Positions 37,101 through 44,603 of a DNA stretch of 63,053 bases are shown in pieces. A model generated the notes under the pieces. That model searched no databases. It had not been told where the DNA came from and saw only the letters and a program-made list of their open reading frames with translations. The first letter of the stretch is position 1, and every line of letters begins with the position of its first letter. The position numbers and the translations under genes are program-made. Source of the DNA: Gammaproteobacteria bacterium (GTDB lineage Bacteria; Pseudomonadota; Gammaproteobacteria; Xanthomonadales; Wenzhouxiangellaceae); NCBI GenBank assembly GCA_003565625.1, contig PXBD01000045.1, positions 1 through 63,053 on the forward strand. The letters run 5' to 3'.

Positions 37101-37219
37101 TCAACGTTGACAACCTATTCGATCGTCAGCCGGATACTGTGGCACGTGCTGCTGGGCATTACACATTCTCTGAATTGCTCGGGCGGCGGTACACAGTGTC
37201 CTTGCGGGCTCGTTTCTGA
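34133..37219 (+). CDS. TonB-dependent outer-membrane receptor 1
   Basis: A 1028-aa receptor. A signal peptide (IRKKVLYSAIAASLGVGFGAGPVWAQ) leads to an N-terminal stretch containing VVADRITVTGTRIQR, the usual opening of the plug. The plug has FLGLGTQRTLTLVNGRRFV, VETIGVGGAPIYGSDAIAGTINVITK. The 22-strand barrel follows, with GGNPDLQNETAESWSVGLTWEP and a final FRYTVSLRARF-like strand ending in F. The GTG at 34133 has GGAGG 7 bases upstream, better than the ATG at 34100. The substrate is unknown; the upstream S9 peptidase suggests peptides. A strong terminator follows. Confidence 0.93.
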   Translation: MVLGIRKKVLYSAIAASLGVGFGAGPVWAQATADESADAPDLEETEEVVVADRITVTGTRIQREGVDTFYPAISIDAQTLEDAAFTNVASALNQLPSFGPGVTPAGGQNTFAAGQNFVNFLGLGTQRTLTLVNGRRFVSSNAPILFGATGGLQVDFNVIPVGVVDRVETIGVGGAPIYGSDAIAGTINVITKDRYEGFEVAYRYGVTEENDNKFQNALMLAGANFGDGRGNVYASLEFEWQDPLEGTARPNVRDQSNFLADADGVRRIYRDQRINIFTNGGLISPGFSIIPSFGIGAFPDGNFYQFDSNSNLVPFTPGEAGPGSAFFATGGDGPTFFDEVEQINSEVERAILTSAMNYDLTNSVRFSSDFLYAQTKGRELVNQGGFQTFAFGGFGDQSGPILASADNPFLPQQARDVLAANGIEQFGVHRFNNDIIDSSIQNNSNLWRLTAGFDGDFFVGDRAFNWEASFVHGETDITNRREGILNNRFFNAIDVRRLTEEDLAAVDPNDLLSLSGTSTVNVGDIVCESVYQGVLGGGVSEFEAPFVQGCVPLNVFGEGARSEAARDWVTGSLVNTSDIDQTVYNFNVGGSLFNLPGGELAAVIGYERREESAFFEPDAASEIGLTRSAPFPATGGSYKTDEFFGEFSAPIISPDMGIPLVNLFELNGAYRRINNSIAGRDDTWTLGGRWSPMNGLTFRGNYTESVRAPALVELFTPQTQSFSFADDPCDARFVDTGPEAATRRANCVAEGLDPDNFISNIVNATATGRTGGNPDLQNETAESWSVGLTWEPEFLDNFLMTLDWVDIELNDAILSLNLTSLMVACYDSQDFPNNPACDSFTRDEGGQIVDFLTGQTNAQTLETSRLEIGLNYRFNWSDVGDVTLQSRISHNNTRKTSVTGETASESVGGWVFPKWAGQQDFIFTRDRHRVFYRILWRQSAKLSISGDLEFERDDGERVSRTRFNHLHNVAYSYELPRLFNGGPESTFMQLNVDNLFDRQPDTVARAAGHYTFSELLGRRYTVSLRARF

Positions 37220-37243
37220 TCGAGCGAGTTACTCGCACCAAAC

Positions 37244-37274
37244 AAAAAACCCGCTGCTTGTCAGCGGGTTTTTT
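37244..37274. terminator. Rho-independent terminator after receptor 1
   Basis: The stem CCCGCTG/CAGCGGG (37250-37256 and 37262-37268) has a 5-base loop, flanked by AAAAAA on the left and TTTTTT on the right. It lies 25 bases after the receptor's stop codon and is symmetrical enough to act in both directions. Confidence 0.92.
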
Positions 37275-37348
37275 GTTTCCGCATTGCAACCCGGCCTCGA
37301 ACCAGCTAGCCTTAAGGTTTAGCCTTCACTGATGAATTACCGCAGACA

Positions 37349-39094
37349 ATGACCTTCCGGCTTGCATCTCTTACCAAATGGGTTGAGCAGGCAGCTGCCC
37401 ACGCCCGCGCCGATCACGTGCACTGGTGTGACGGCTCCGATGCCGAAAACCAGCGCCTGATTGATCTCATGCTCGAAACCGGCGACCTGGTTCGCTTGAA
37501 CGAACAGACCCACCCCGACTGCTACCTGCACCGCTCCGATCCCGACGATGTCGCCCGGGTCGAGCATCTGACCTACGTGTGCACCGAAGACCCGCATGAT
37601 GCCGGTCCGAACAACAACTGGATGGCGCCCGACGAGGCCCATGCCCTGATGGACGACTTGTTCGCCGGCTGCATGGAAGGGCGGACGCTGTATGTCGTTC
37701 CTTACTGCATGGGTCCGATCGACTCACCGTTCTCGCGCTGCGGGGTGGAGATCACCGACAGCCCGTACGTGGTGGTCAACATGCGCCTGATGACCCGCAT
37801 GGGCAGCGACGCGCTTGAGCGCATCGAGCGCGACGGCAGCTTCGTCAAGGGCCTGCATTCCACCGGCGACCTGGACCCAGAACGGCGTTTCATCGTCCAC
37901 TTCCCCGAAGAACTCAGCATCCAGAGTTTCGGTTCGGGTTATGGCGGCAACGCCCTGCTGGGCAAGAAGTGCCATGCCCTGCGCATCGCCAGCCACCAGG
38001 CCCGCACCGAGGGCTGGCTGGCCGAGCACATGCTGATTGTCGGCATCGAAAACCCGGCCGGCGAGGTCCGCTACCTGGCCGCGGCCTTCCCGTCGGCCTG
38101 CGGCAAGACCAACATGGCCATGCTGATTCCGCCCGAGCCGTATCGCGAAGCCGGCTGGAAAGTCTGGACCCTGGGCGATGACATTGCCTGGCTGCACCCG
38201 GGCCAGGACGGGCGTTTGTACGCGATCAACCCGGAGGCCGGCTTTTTCGGGGTCGCCCCGGGGACCAGCCGGTCGACCAACCCCAACGCCCTCGCCATGC
38301 TCAACAAAGGCGCGATCTTCACCAACGTGGCTGTAACCGAGGACAATCAGCCCTGGTGGGAAGGCCTGGATGACCGGGTACCGGCGCTGGACTGGCGCGG
38401 GCGCAAATACGACCCGAGCAACGGCCCGGCCGCGCATCCGAACTCGCGCTTTACCACCTCGATGCAGGCCTGCCCCAGTTATTCCGACCAGGCTGAAAAC
38501 CCCGACGGTGTACCGATTGACGCCATTATCTTCGGTGGCCGCCGCGCCCAGCTGGCGCCGCTGGTGCTGCAGGCGCGCGACTGGGAGCACGGCGTGCTGG
38601 TGGGTGCGGCCATGGCCTCCGAAACCACCGCCGCGGCCGCCGGCCAGGTCGGCGTGGTCCGGCGCGACCCCATGGCGATGAAGCCCTTCGGCGGTTACCA
38701 CTTTGGCGATTACTGGCAGCACTGGCTGGAAGTGGGCCAGCAGCTGACCCACCCGCCGGCGATTTTCCAGGTCAACTGGTTCCGCCGCGACGACGAAGGA
38801 GGGTTCATCTGGCCCGGATTCGGCGACAACCTGCGCGTGGTGGAGTGGATTCTCGATCGCTGCCGCGGCCAGGTCAGCGCGGTGGAAACCCCGGTTGGCT
38901 TTCTGCCCGAGGACGGTGCCATTGACCTGTCCGGCCTGAAGCGGGCGCCCGATATGAACGCGCTGCTGGCTTACGACGTCGACGGTTGGCGCCGCGAACT
39001 AAGCGAAATGGCCGGGTTTTTCCAGGAATTCGAGCCGCGCGTGCCAGAGTCCCTGCACGGCCAACTGGCCCGAGCCAGCGCGGAAATCGGCTGA
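37349..39094 (+). CDS. pckG: Phosphoenolpyruvate carboxykinase (GTP)
   Basis: A 581-aa enzyme that interconverts oxaloacetate and PEP using GTP. The P-loop and catalytic cysteine lie in AAFPSACGKTNMAML (about 245-259). Other motifs are MEGRTLYVVPYCMGPIDSPFSR, GYGGNALLGKKCHALRIAS and GVPIDAIIFGGRR, the GTP-type pattern, unlike the shorter ATP-type PckA of E. coli. It has the full family length. It probably supplies PEP from gluconeogenic substrates such as amino acids. It lies alone between the two receptors, and the ATG is 75 bases after the upstream terminator. Confidence 0.95.
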   Translation: MTFRLASLTKWVEQAAAHARADHVHWCDGSDAENQRLIDLMLETGDLVRLNEQTHPDCYLHRSDPDDVARVEHLTYVCTEDPHDAGPNNNWMAPDEAHALMDDLFAGCMEGRTLYVVPYCMGPIDSPFSRCGVEITDSPYVVVNMRLMTRMGSDALERIERDGSFVKGLHSTGDLDPERRFIVHFPEELSIQSFGSGYGGNALLGKKCHALRIASHQARTEGWLAEHMLIVGIENPAGEVRYLAAAFPSACGKTNMAMLIPPEPYREAGWKVWTLGDDIAWLHPGQDGRLYAINPEAGFFGVAPGTSRSTNPNALAMLNKGAIFTNVAVTEDNQPWWEGLDDRVPALDWRGRKYDPSNGPAAHPNSRFTTSMQACPSYSDQAENPDGVPIDAIIFGGRRAQLAPLVLQARDWEHGVLVGAAMASETTAAAAGQVGVVRRDPMAMKPFGGYHFGDYWQHWLEVGQQLTHPPAIFQVNWFRRDDEGGFIWPGFGDNLRVVEWILDRCRGQVSAVETPVGFLPEDGAIDLSGLKRAPDMNALLAYDVDGWRRELSEMAGFFQEFEPRVPESLHGQLARASAEIG

Positions 39095-39231
39095 CTTTTG
39101 CATCCTGCTGGTCATGCCATTCCCCGACCTTTGAGGGAAAATCCCGATAAATCAGAGCTTTGGGCTTTCAAAAAAGATTCAGGGCCGTTTTATTGAAAGT
39201 TAACAAAGGGCTTTTCTTTACCAATCGTTGA

Positions 39232-39240
39232 TGCTAGTAT
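39232..39240 (+). promoter_or_regulatory. Possible extended -10 of TonB-dependent receptor 2
   Basis: TGC directly before TAGTAT gives an extended -10 at 39232-39240, with no convincing -35. Transcription from here would leave a leader of about 135 bases before the ATG at 39383. The leader contains a perfect palindrome. The rest of the gap 39095-39382 is AT-rich and shows no gene. Confidence 0.35.
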
Positions 39241-39323
39241 CGCCGGCAGGCTGGAGCGGAGACACTGGAGCCAAAGCGTCGTACGCGTTCTTTTCTCTGC
39301 AGCCCTGGCTCAGACACAAGCTG

Positions 39324-39339
39324 TCGATACATGTATCGA
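39324..39339. promoter_or_regulatory. Perfect 16-bp palindrome upstream of receptor 2
   Basis: TCGATACATGTATCGA is its own reverse complement. It ends 43 bases before the receptor's ATG, downstream of the proposed -10. Palindromes of this size are typical operators for dimeric regulators (LacI, GntR or TetR type), and its position would allow repression of elongation or initiation. The regulator is not identified in the window. Confidence 0.5.
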
Positions 39340-39382
39340 GTGCCATTACAGAAATCACACTAAGACACATTTGGAGAGTCTG

Positions 39383-42271
39383 ATGAAGCACAAACAAAAT
39401 ACCCTGTCCGAAGCGATTCGTTTCGCTTTGGGCGCCGGTGTTCTGGCCAGCATGGCCGTGACCGCCGCACCAGCTTTTGCTCAGGACGAAGACGCCGACG
39501 AAGAGGAAACCGTCGACCGCATTCAGGTGACCGGTACCCGAGTCCAGAGTGCCGTCCTCACTTCCTCGTCACCGGTCACTGAAATTCCGCAAGAAGAAAT
39601 TCAGTTCAGCGGGACGACACGTATTGAAGATCTGGTCGGGCAGTATCCTCAGGCGACGGCGGCCAGCGACGCGTTTACCGTCAACCCGACCGCAGGGTTC
39701 CCGTCGGTTAGCCTGCGCGGGCTTGGAACCAACCGCACGCTGACGCTTGTGAATGGTCGTCGGTTGCCGCCTGGCGGAATTCGTTCAGAAGCACGAGATC
39801 TGAATCAGATTCCGGCGGCCCTGGTTCGGAGCGTGGAAATCCTGACCGGTGGTGCTTCGGCCGTTTATGGTTCTGATGCCATGGCCGGTGTCGTGAACTT
39901 CATCCTCGATACCGAGTACACCGGTTTCGGCGTTCAGGCCGGCTACTCCGGCTACCAGCATAAGAACAGCAATAGCTACATCCAGGGCCTGATGGATGAG
40001 GCTGGCTTTGACTATCCTACCGGGAACACGGGCCTCGACGGCGAGAGTAAGTTTGTCGACTTGACCGCCGGCGGATTCTTCGCTGATGGACGCGGCCACG
40101 CCATGGCCTGGGCTACCTATCGGGAAAATGAAACCCTGCTGCAGGGTGAGCGTGATTACTCGTCTTGTGCCTTGAACGCAGCAGGAACGGTCTGCGGTGG
40201 TTCCTCGACTGCCCCGAACCCCAACTTTCTCGCCGTGGACCTCTTCTTTGATGGGGTGCTCGACAACTTTTGGGTTAATCGGGACCCTAACACGGGTGCT
40301 TGGCGGAACGAGTTGGGCGAACTGTATAACTATGCGCCGATTAACCATTTTCAGCGCCCCGACAAGCGGTGGACTTTCGGGTCGAGTATCCGCTATGACG
40401 TGAACGACCACTTTCAGCCTTATCTGGAAACCATGTTTGCAAACACCAGCGGCAGCGTCCAGATCGCCGAGTCGGGCACTTTCTTTGTCAACACGCTCTC
40501 GCTGCGCTGTGACCGCGATTCGTTCCTTGGGACGTTCTGCGACGACCTGGGGATTCCGTCTGATCTGGAATTCCCGCTTGCGGTCGGAAAGAGGAACGTG
40601 GAAGGTGGCCCCCGCATAGCCAACCTGGAAGCCTCTAACTTCCGTATCGTTGCCGGTGCTGAAGGCGCCATCAACGATAACTGGTCTTATGATGTTTCAT
40701 TCCTCCAGGCGAGGAACTCTTCGACCGAAGCCAACCAGAACGACTACATCCCGTCGCGCCTGGCTGAATCCCTGCTCCTGTGCCCGCCGGGCTCGTCTGG
40801 CGGTTGCATTCCCTACGATGTCTGGACCAACCAGATTTCTCCGGAGCAGGCAGAAGCGCAGGGCGGTGTCGGCATGCGCCAGGGTCGGAACCAACTTCAG
40901 GTGTTCAGTGCCTACGCAACCGGCGATCTCGGCTACGGTCTTCCCTCGGCTGAGGGCGTCCCGATTGCCGTGGTTGCCGGCTACGAGTGGCGGCGTGAAA
41001 ACTACACCCGCCTAAGCGACGCCAACATGTCTTCGGGCAACTTTGCCGGTCTTGGCGGCCCACGGCCACCCATCGATGGTGAAATCAAGGTCAATGAGTT
41101 CTTCGCCGAAGCTGGGGTTCCGCTGGTTACCAACCGTGGCGTCCTTGACAGTCTGGCTCTGGATCTCGGTTATCGTCTTTCGGACTACAACACTTCCGGC
41201 ACCGTTCACACCTGGAAGGTCGGCCTGGCTGCCGAGGTGGCGCAAAACTACCGGATTCGTGGTGGCTTTAACCGCGCCATTCGCGCCGCGAATACCAGCG
41301 AATTGTTTTCCCAGCAGCAAATCGCTCTCTGGGGAGGTGATGACCCTTGTGCCGGGGAGTCGCCGCAGTTCACCCCGGACCAGTGCGCAAACACCGGCGT
41401 GACCGCCGCGCAGTACGGAAATGTGCCTGCGAGCCCGGCTGCTCAGTACAACCAGTTTATCGGCGGCAATCCGGATCTTGACCCGGAAGAAGCCGATACC
41501 TGGACGATCGGCGTGATTGCTACTCCTCTGGACGGCCTGCAGGTCGCACTGGATTACTGGCAGATCGAAATTACCGACACCATTACGTCAATTGGCGCTG
41601 AGACCATTCTTAACTTCTGTGGGTTGACGGGTGATCCTACGCTGTGCGGTCTGGTTCGCCGTAACCCCGCAAGCGGCGATCTCTGGGTTGGTTCGGATGC
41701 TGCTACTTCGGGGCTGGTCTTTAACGGCAACAACAACTTCGGTGAGCGCAATGTCAGCGGCATCGATCTGAATGTGGCCTATCGCACAAGTCTCGGAGAC
41801 GGGATGCTGTTTACTTCTTTGGCCGGTAGTTACAGCCTGAAGAATGAGTTTGTGCCGCTGCCAGGCGTCAATGACGAAGCCAGCTACGACTGCTCGGGGC
41901 GGATCAGCCCATCGTGCCAGACACCAAATTGGCGCCATGTCGCTACCGCTCGTTATTCGTTGGGCGACTGGACGGTGAACACCCGTTGGCGGATGATTGG
42001 GCGGATGAATTATCGTCTGACCAACGACCAGCCAGGCACAACCGATCAGATCCTCGTCAATAACAGCAATCGAGTGGGCAGCTACCACTTTTATGACTTG
42101 TCCGGTTCGTATCGTTTTGCCGGTAACTACGAGTTGACCGTGGGTGTGAATAACATCTTCGATAAAGAGCCGCCGCTGGTGGGCAGTACGCTTGCTCTCA
42201 ATGCCAATGCACCCGGTGGCTACGATCAACTCGGTCGCTACATCTACAGCTCGATCCGCCTGGATTTCTAA
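39383..42271 (+). CDS. TonB-dependent outer-membrane receptor 2
   Basis: A 962-aa receptor. The signal peptide includes SEAIRFALGAGVLASMAVTAAPAFA, and an acidic linker leads to VDRIQVTGTRVQS. The plug has SLRGLGTNRTLTLVNGRRLPPGG and VEILTGGASAVYGSDAMAGVVNFI, and the barrel contains GGNPDLDPEEADTWTIGVIATP and the final YIYSSIRLDF ending in F. The ATG at 39383 has GGAGAG 5 bases upstream. It is distinct from receptor 1, with which it shares family motifs only. Terminator, methyltransferase and TPR enzymes follow. The cargo is unknown. Confidence 0.93.
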   Translation: MKHKQNTLSEAIRFALGAGVLASMAVTAAPAFAQDEDADEEETVDRIQVTGTRVQSAVLTSSSPVTEIPQEEIQFSGTTRIEDLVGQYPQATAASDAFTVNPTAGFPSVSLRGLGTNRTLTLVNGRRLPPGGIRSEARDLNQIPAALVRSVEILTGGASAVYGSDAMAGVVNFILDTEYTGFGVQAGYSGYQHKNSNSYIQGLMDEAGFDYPTGNTGLDGESKFVDLTAGGFFADGRGHAMAWATYRENETLLQGERDYSSCALNAAGTVCGGSSTAPNPNFLAVDLFFDGVLDNFWVNRDPNTGAWRNELGELYNYAPINHFQRPDKRWTFGSSIRYDVNDHFQPYLETMFANTSGSVQIAESGTFFVNTLSLRCDRDSFLGTFCDDLGIPSDLEFPLAVGKRNVEGGPRIANLEASNFRIVAGAEGAINDNWSYDVSFLQARNSSTEANQNDYIPSRLAESLLLCPPGSSGGCIPYDVWTNQISPEQAEAQGGVGMRQGRNQLQVFSAYATGDLGYGLPSAEGVPIAVVAGYEWRRENYTRLSDANMSSGNFAGLGGPRPPIDGEIKVNEFFAEAGVPLVTNRGVLDSLALDLGYRLSDYNTSGTVHTWKVGLAAEVAQNYRIRGGFNRAIRAANTSELFSQQQIALWGGDDPCAGESPQFTPDQCANTGVTAAQYGNVPASPAAQYNQFIGGNPDLDPEEADTWTIGVIATPLDGLQVALDYWQIEITDTITSIGAETILNFCGLTGDPTLCGLVRRNPASGDLWVGSDAATSGLVFNGNNNFGERNVSGIDLNVAYRTSLGDGMLFTSLAGSYSLKNEFVPLPGVNDEASYDCSGRISPSCQTPNWRHVATARYSLGDWTVNTRWRMIGRMNYRLTNDQPGTTDQILVNNSNRVGSYHFYDLSGSYRFAGNYELTVGVNNIFDKEPPLVGSTLALNANAPGGYDQLGRYIYSSIRLDF

Positions 42272-42312
42272 CCTGGTTGATCGCTGCGCGAACGAGTAGC
42301 AACAAGCCAAAA

Positions 42313-42338
42313 CGGCGGGCACTGCCCGCCGTTTTTTT
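42313..42338 (+). terminator. Rho-independent terminator between receptor 2 and the methyltransferase gene
   Basis: The stem CGGCGGGC/GCCCGCCG (42313-42320, 42324-42331) with a 3-base loop is followed by seven T (42332-42338). The T tract ends 9 bases before the next ATG, and the ribosome site of the methyltransferase gene directly follows it. Confidence 0.9.
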
Positions 42339-42347
42339 GAGGAGAGG

Positions 42348-43298
42348 ATGAAGCAGACACACTGGGAAAGGTTCCACCAGGGAGGAACCCTTGCAACTTG
42401 CCCCACCTCTCCGGTGGGCGGCTACGATGAGGAACTCGAAGCTGTCTGGGTTGACTTTTTCACGCCGTTACCCAACGACGCGTCCATACTCGATGTGGCG
42501 ACGGGCAATGGAGCAGTGCTTGCGATTGCCTCGGAAACTAACCGCAGGCTAAAGAAACGCTGGCAGTTACACGGTTCGGATCTGGCGCGGATCAACCCGG
42601 TCAGTCACGTGCGCGACGGTAAAAATCTCTTCGCTGGCTGCACGTTCCATCCAGAAGTGGCAACAGAGGCCCTGCCTTTTTCAGATTCCAGCCTGGACGC
42701 GGTTTGCGGTCAGTACGCGCTCGAATATTCTGATCAGGCAAAGGCCTTGCTGGAAATCTCGCGCGTGCTGAAATCTGCCGCTCAAGCACGTTTTGTGTTG
42801 CACAATACCCAGTCTCTCCTGGTACTGAATGCACATGCTTCCCTGACCGAGGCTGAGCTGGTGCTTGATGAAAGCCGGTTGTACCAGCGCTTGACTCGAC
42901 TGGTGAAAATGGGGGACCAGTCGGCTGCCATCGATCATCCCGCCACAACGCAACTGAGAGAGACCTTACGTTCACTGCGTAATGCTCACTCCGAAGCCCA
43001 GAAAGCAGGCCAGGGGCGTGTTTTGGAGGTCAGTCTCGATGCGGTGCGAAAATTGCTGGAAATGCGCCTGACTTCCAGTCCGGCCGTTGTCACAGAACAA
43101 ATTCAGCGGGTTGAACAAGATCTCCGTTATTCCGTTCGTCGACTCCGTGACTTGCTGGCTCATGCACTTTCGGAGGACGACATGAACCAGCTCATGGTCG
43201 AAGCAGGAGAGGCGGGTTTGAAGACAGTGTCGATGGAACCTCAGTATCATCGCTCTGATCACCTGGTGGGCTGGTGTTGGACCTTGTCGAAGTCTTGA
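42348..43298 (+). CDS. SAM-dependent methyltransferase (class I)
   Basis: A 316-aa protein with a Rossmann-type methyltransferase domain in the first half. Motif I is ILDVATGNGAVLAIA (about 47-61), the acidic end of the second strand is GSDLARI, and LPFSDSSLDAVCGQYALEY forms the post-II region, close to UbiE/class I patterns. The second half (about 170-316) is helical and less recognisable, with a C-terminal GLKTVSMEPQYHRSDHLVGWCW. The substrate is unknown. The ATG lies 9 bases after the terminator T tract, with AGGAGAGG as ribosome site. It could be read by leakage from the receptor transcript. Confidence 0.8.
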   Translation: MKQTHWERFHQGGTLATCPTSPVGGYDEELEAVWVDFFTPLPNDASILDVATGNGAVLAIASETNRRLKKRWQLHGSDLARINPVSHVRDGKNLFAGCTFHPEVATEALPFSDSSLDAVCGQYALEYSDQAKALLEISRVLKSAAQARFVLHNTQSLLVLNAHASLTEAELVLDESRLYQRLTRLVKMGDQSAAIDHPATTQLRETLRSLRNAHSEAQKAGQGRVLEVSLDAVRKLLEMRLTSSPAVVTEQIQRVEQDLRYSVRRLRDLLAHALSEDDMNQLMVEAGEAGLKTVSMEPQYHRSDHLVGWCWTLSKS

Positions 43299-43327
43299 CC
43301 ATTGCTAGCAGCTTTCCGGTGGCACTT

Positions 43328-44473
43328 CTATCCGCTGATCAGGGCACTACAGTCTTCGGTTTCGGGCTTTACACCAGGAATCGCTGAACAGCCTCCCATG
43401 GAGTAGAGCTGATTCAAATACTGTTGCCGCAATGGGTCGTCGGTATCGACCAGTTTCAGGGCTTTCTGCAGCAGGCCGAGTGCGCGTTGCGGTTCTCCGT
43501 TCTGCCAATGAATTTCGGCCAGACTGGCGTGGAATTTTGGCTCTTCGGGCATCAGACGTCGCGCGCGACTGAACATTCTTCTTGCTCGGCTGAACTCACC
43601 ATTAGTAGCGTATTCCTGACCTAGTGCCCAGAGAAAAAACGGATCTCGCGGCCTGAGATTTTCCAGCCTTTTTTGGTATCTCTGTGTCCTGGTTTCGTCG
43701 TTTTGCCGTCGATACAGGCTGATCAGGTTGAGCAGAGTACTGGTGTTGTTCGGATCTAATTCCAGGCTGGCCTGGTAAAAAGACTCTGCAGCGGGGACCT
43801 CGCCACCGCGGCTCGCGATTACCCCTCGATTATTCAATGCCTGAGAAAAACCAGGTGCGAGTTTCAAGGCTTGGTCGCTCCAGGCGACCGCTTGTTCCAG
43901 GTCGCCGTTGTTCAACAGTTCTGCCGCCCGATTGTTGTAAAAATGCGCCAGCATTCGGCGTACGCTGACTGTTTTACCCATATGGACTGCGGACGTTCGC
44001 CGAGCAACAATCGGGTCTGGCTCGAAATCAACGATCGCCTTGCGCAGCGGGGTCGTAACCAAAACGTTGATATGCCCTACCTCGAACAAGGAACTTCCTT
44101 CGCGTCGCCAGTCCATTGGGACGCTGACCTCTCGCGCCGCAGCCTCGAGACCCATCCTATGAGCCAATGCCATGAACAACAAGGTAACGGACAGGCAGTT
44201 TCCTTCACGATGTTCAAAGGTGCCGCTGACATCTCTTGTTGGATAGGCAATATATTGAAAATTCAGTCCTTGCGGGCTGAAAATGAACTCGACCAGGCCG
44301 TCGAGTAGCTGATCCCGGGTGAGCCTTTGTACCTCCAGGTGATCGTTGAGCAATTGTTCCAAATCAGTTGGGATTGCGAGTACTTCGTCTGGCGATGGCG
44401 GTCCGTCTGCGTTCCCGAGCGTGCTGAGCACGGTGATCACGATCGCCATCATCACTTTTGTCAAGAAACCCAT
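43328..44473 (-). CDS. Transglutaminase-like domain protein with TPR repeats
   Basis: A 381-aa exported protein. A signal-like helix (MGFLTKVMMAIVITVLSTLG) starts it. Residues about 40-170 look like a transglutaminase-like/SirB1-like fold with a possible triad C93 (EGNCLSVTLLF), H134 (EVGHINVLV) and D149 (AIVDFEPD). About five TPR motifs follow (180-365), with NNRAAELLNNGDLEQAVAWSDQALKLAP the clearest, then a short cysteine-containing tail. Starting at 44473 gives a better signal peptide than the upstream codon. Transglutaminase-like domains cleave or form amide bonds, so a peptide-modifying role is possible but unproven. Confidence 0.75.
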   Translation of the reverse strand: MGFLTKVMMAIVITVLSTLGNADGPPSPDEVLAIPTDLEQLLNDHLEVQRLTRDQLLDGLVEFIFSPQGLNFQYIAYPTRDVSGTFEHREGNCLSVTLLFMALAHRMGLEAAAREVSVPMDWRREGSSLFEVGHINVLVTTPLRKAIVDFEPDPIVARRTSAVHMGKTVSVRRMLAHFYNNRAAELLNNGDLEQAVAWSDQALKLAPGFSQALNNRGVIASRGGEVPAAESFYQASLELDPNNTSTLLNLISLYRRQNDETRTQRYQKRLENLRPRDPFFLWALGQEYATNGEFSRARRMFSRARRLMPEEPKFHASLAEIHWQNGEPQRALGLLQKALKLVDTDDPLRQQYLNQLYSMGGCSAIPGVKPETEDCSALISG

Positions 44474-44503
44474 TTCTCTGCTCGGGTCGATGATCATTTA
44501 CTC

Positions 44504-44532
44504 AGAATACCTGTAGTACGTCACTATCTCAA
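44504..44532 (-). promoter_or_regulatory. Promoter of the transglutaminase-TPR gene
   Basis: On the minus strand TTGAGA (44532-44527) and TATTCT (44509-44504) are separated by exactly 17 bases, 5/6 and 4/6 matches to sigma-70 consensus. The start codon at 44473 is about 30 bases downstream. The divergent sulfotransferase-like gene starts 72 bases on the other side. Confidence 0.55.
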
Positions 44533-44603
44533 CCGGGTTACACTTCGCGACCACGATTCCAGATACTGGGCCGTTGGAGCCTTGCCGCGGCCGCCAACCA
44601 TGA

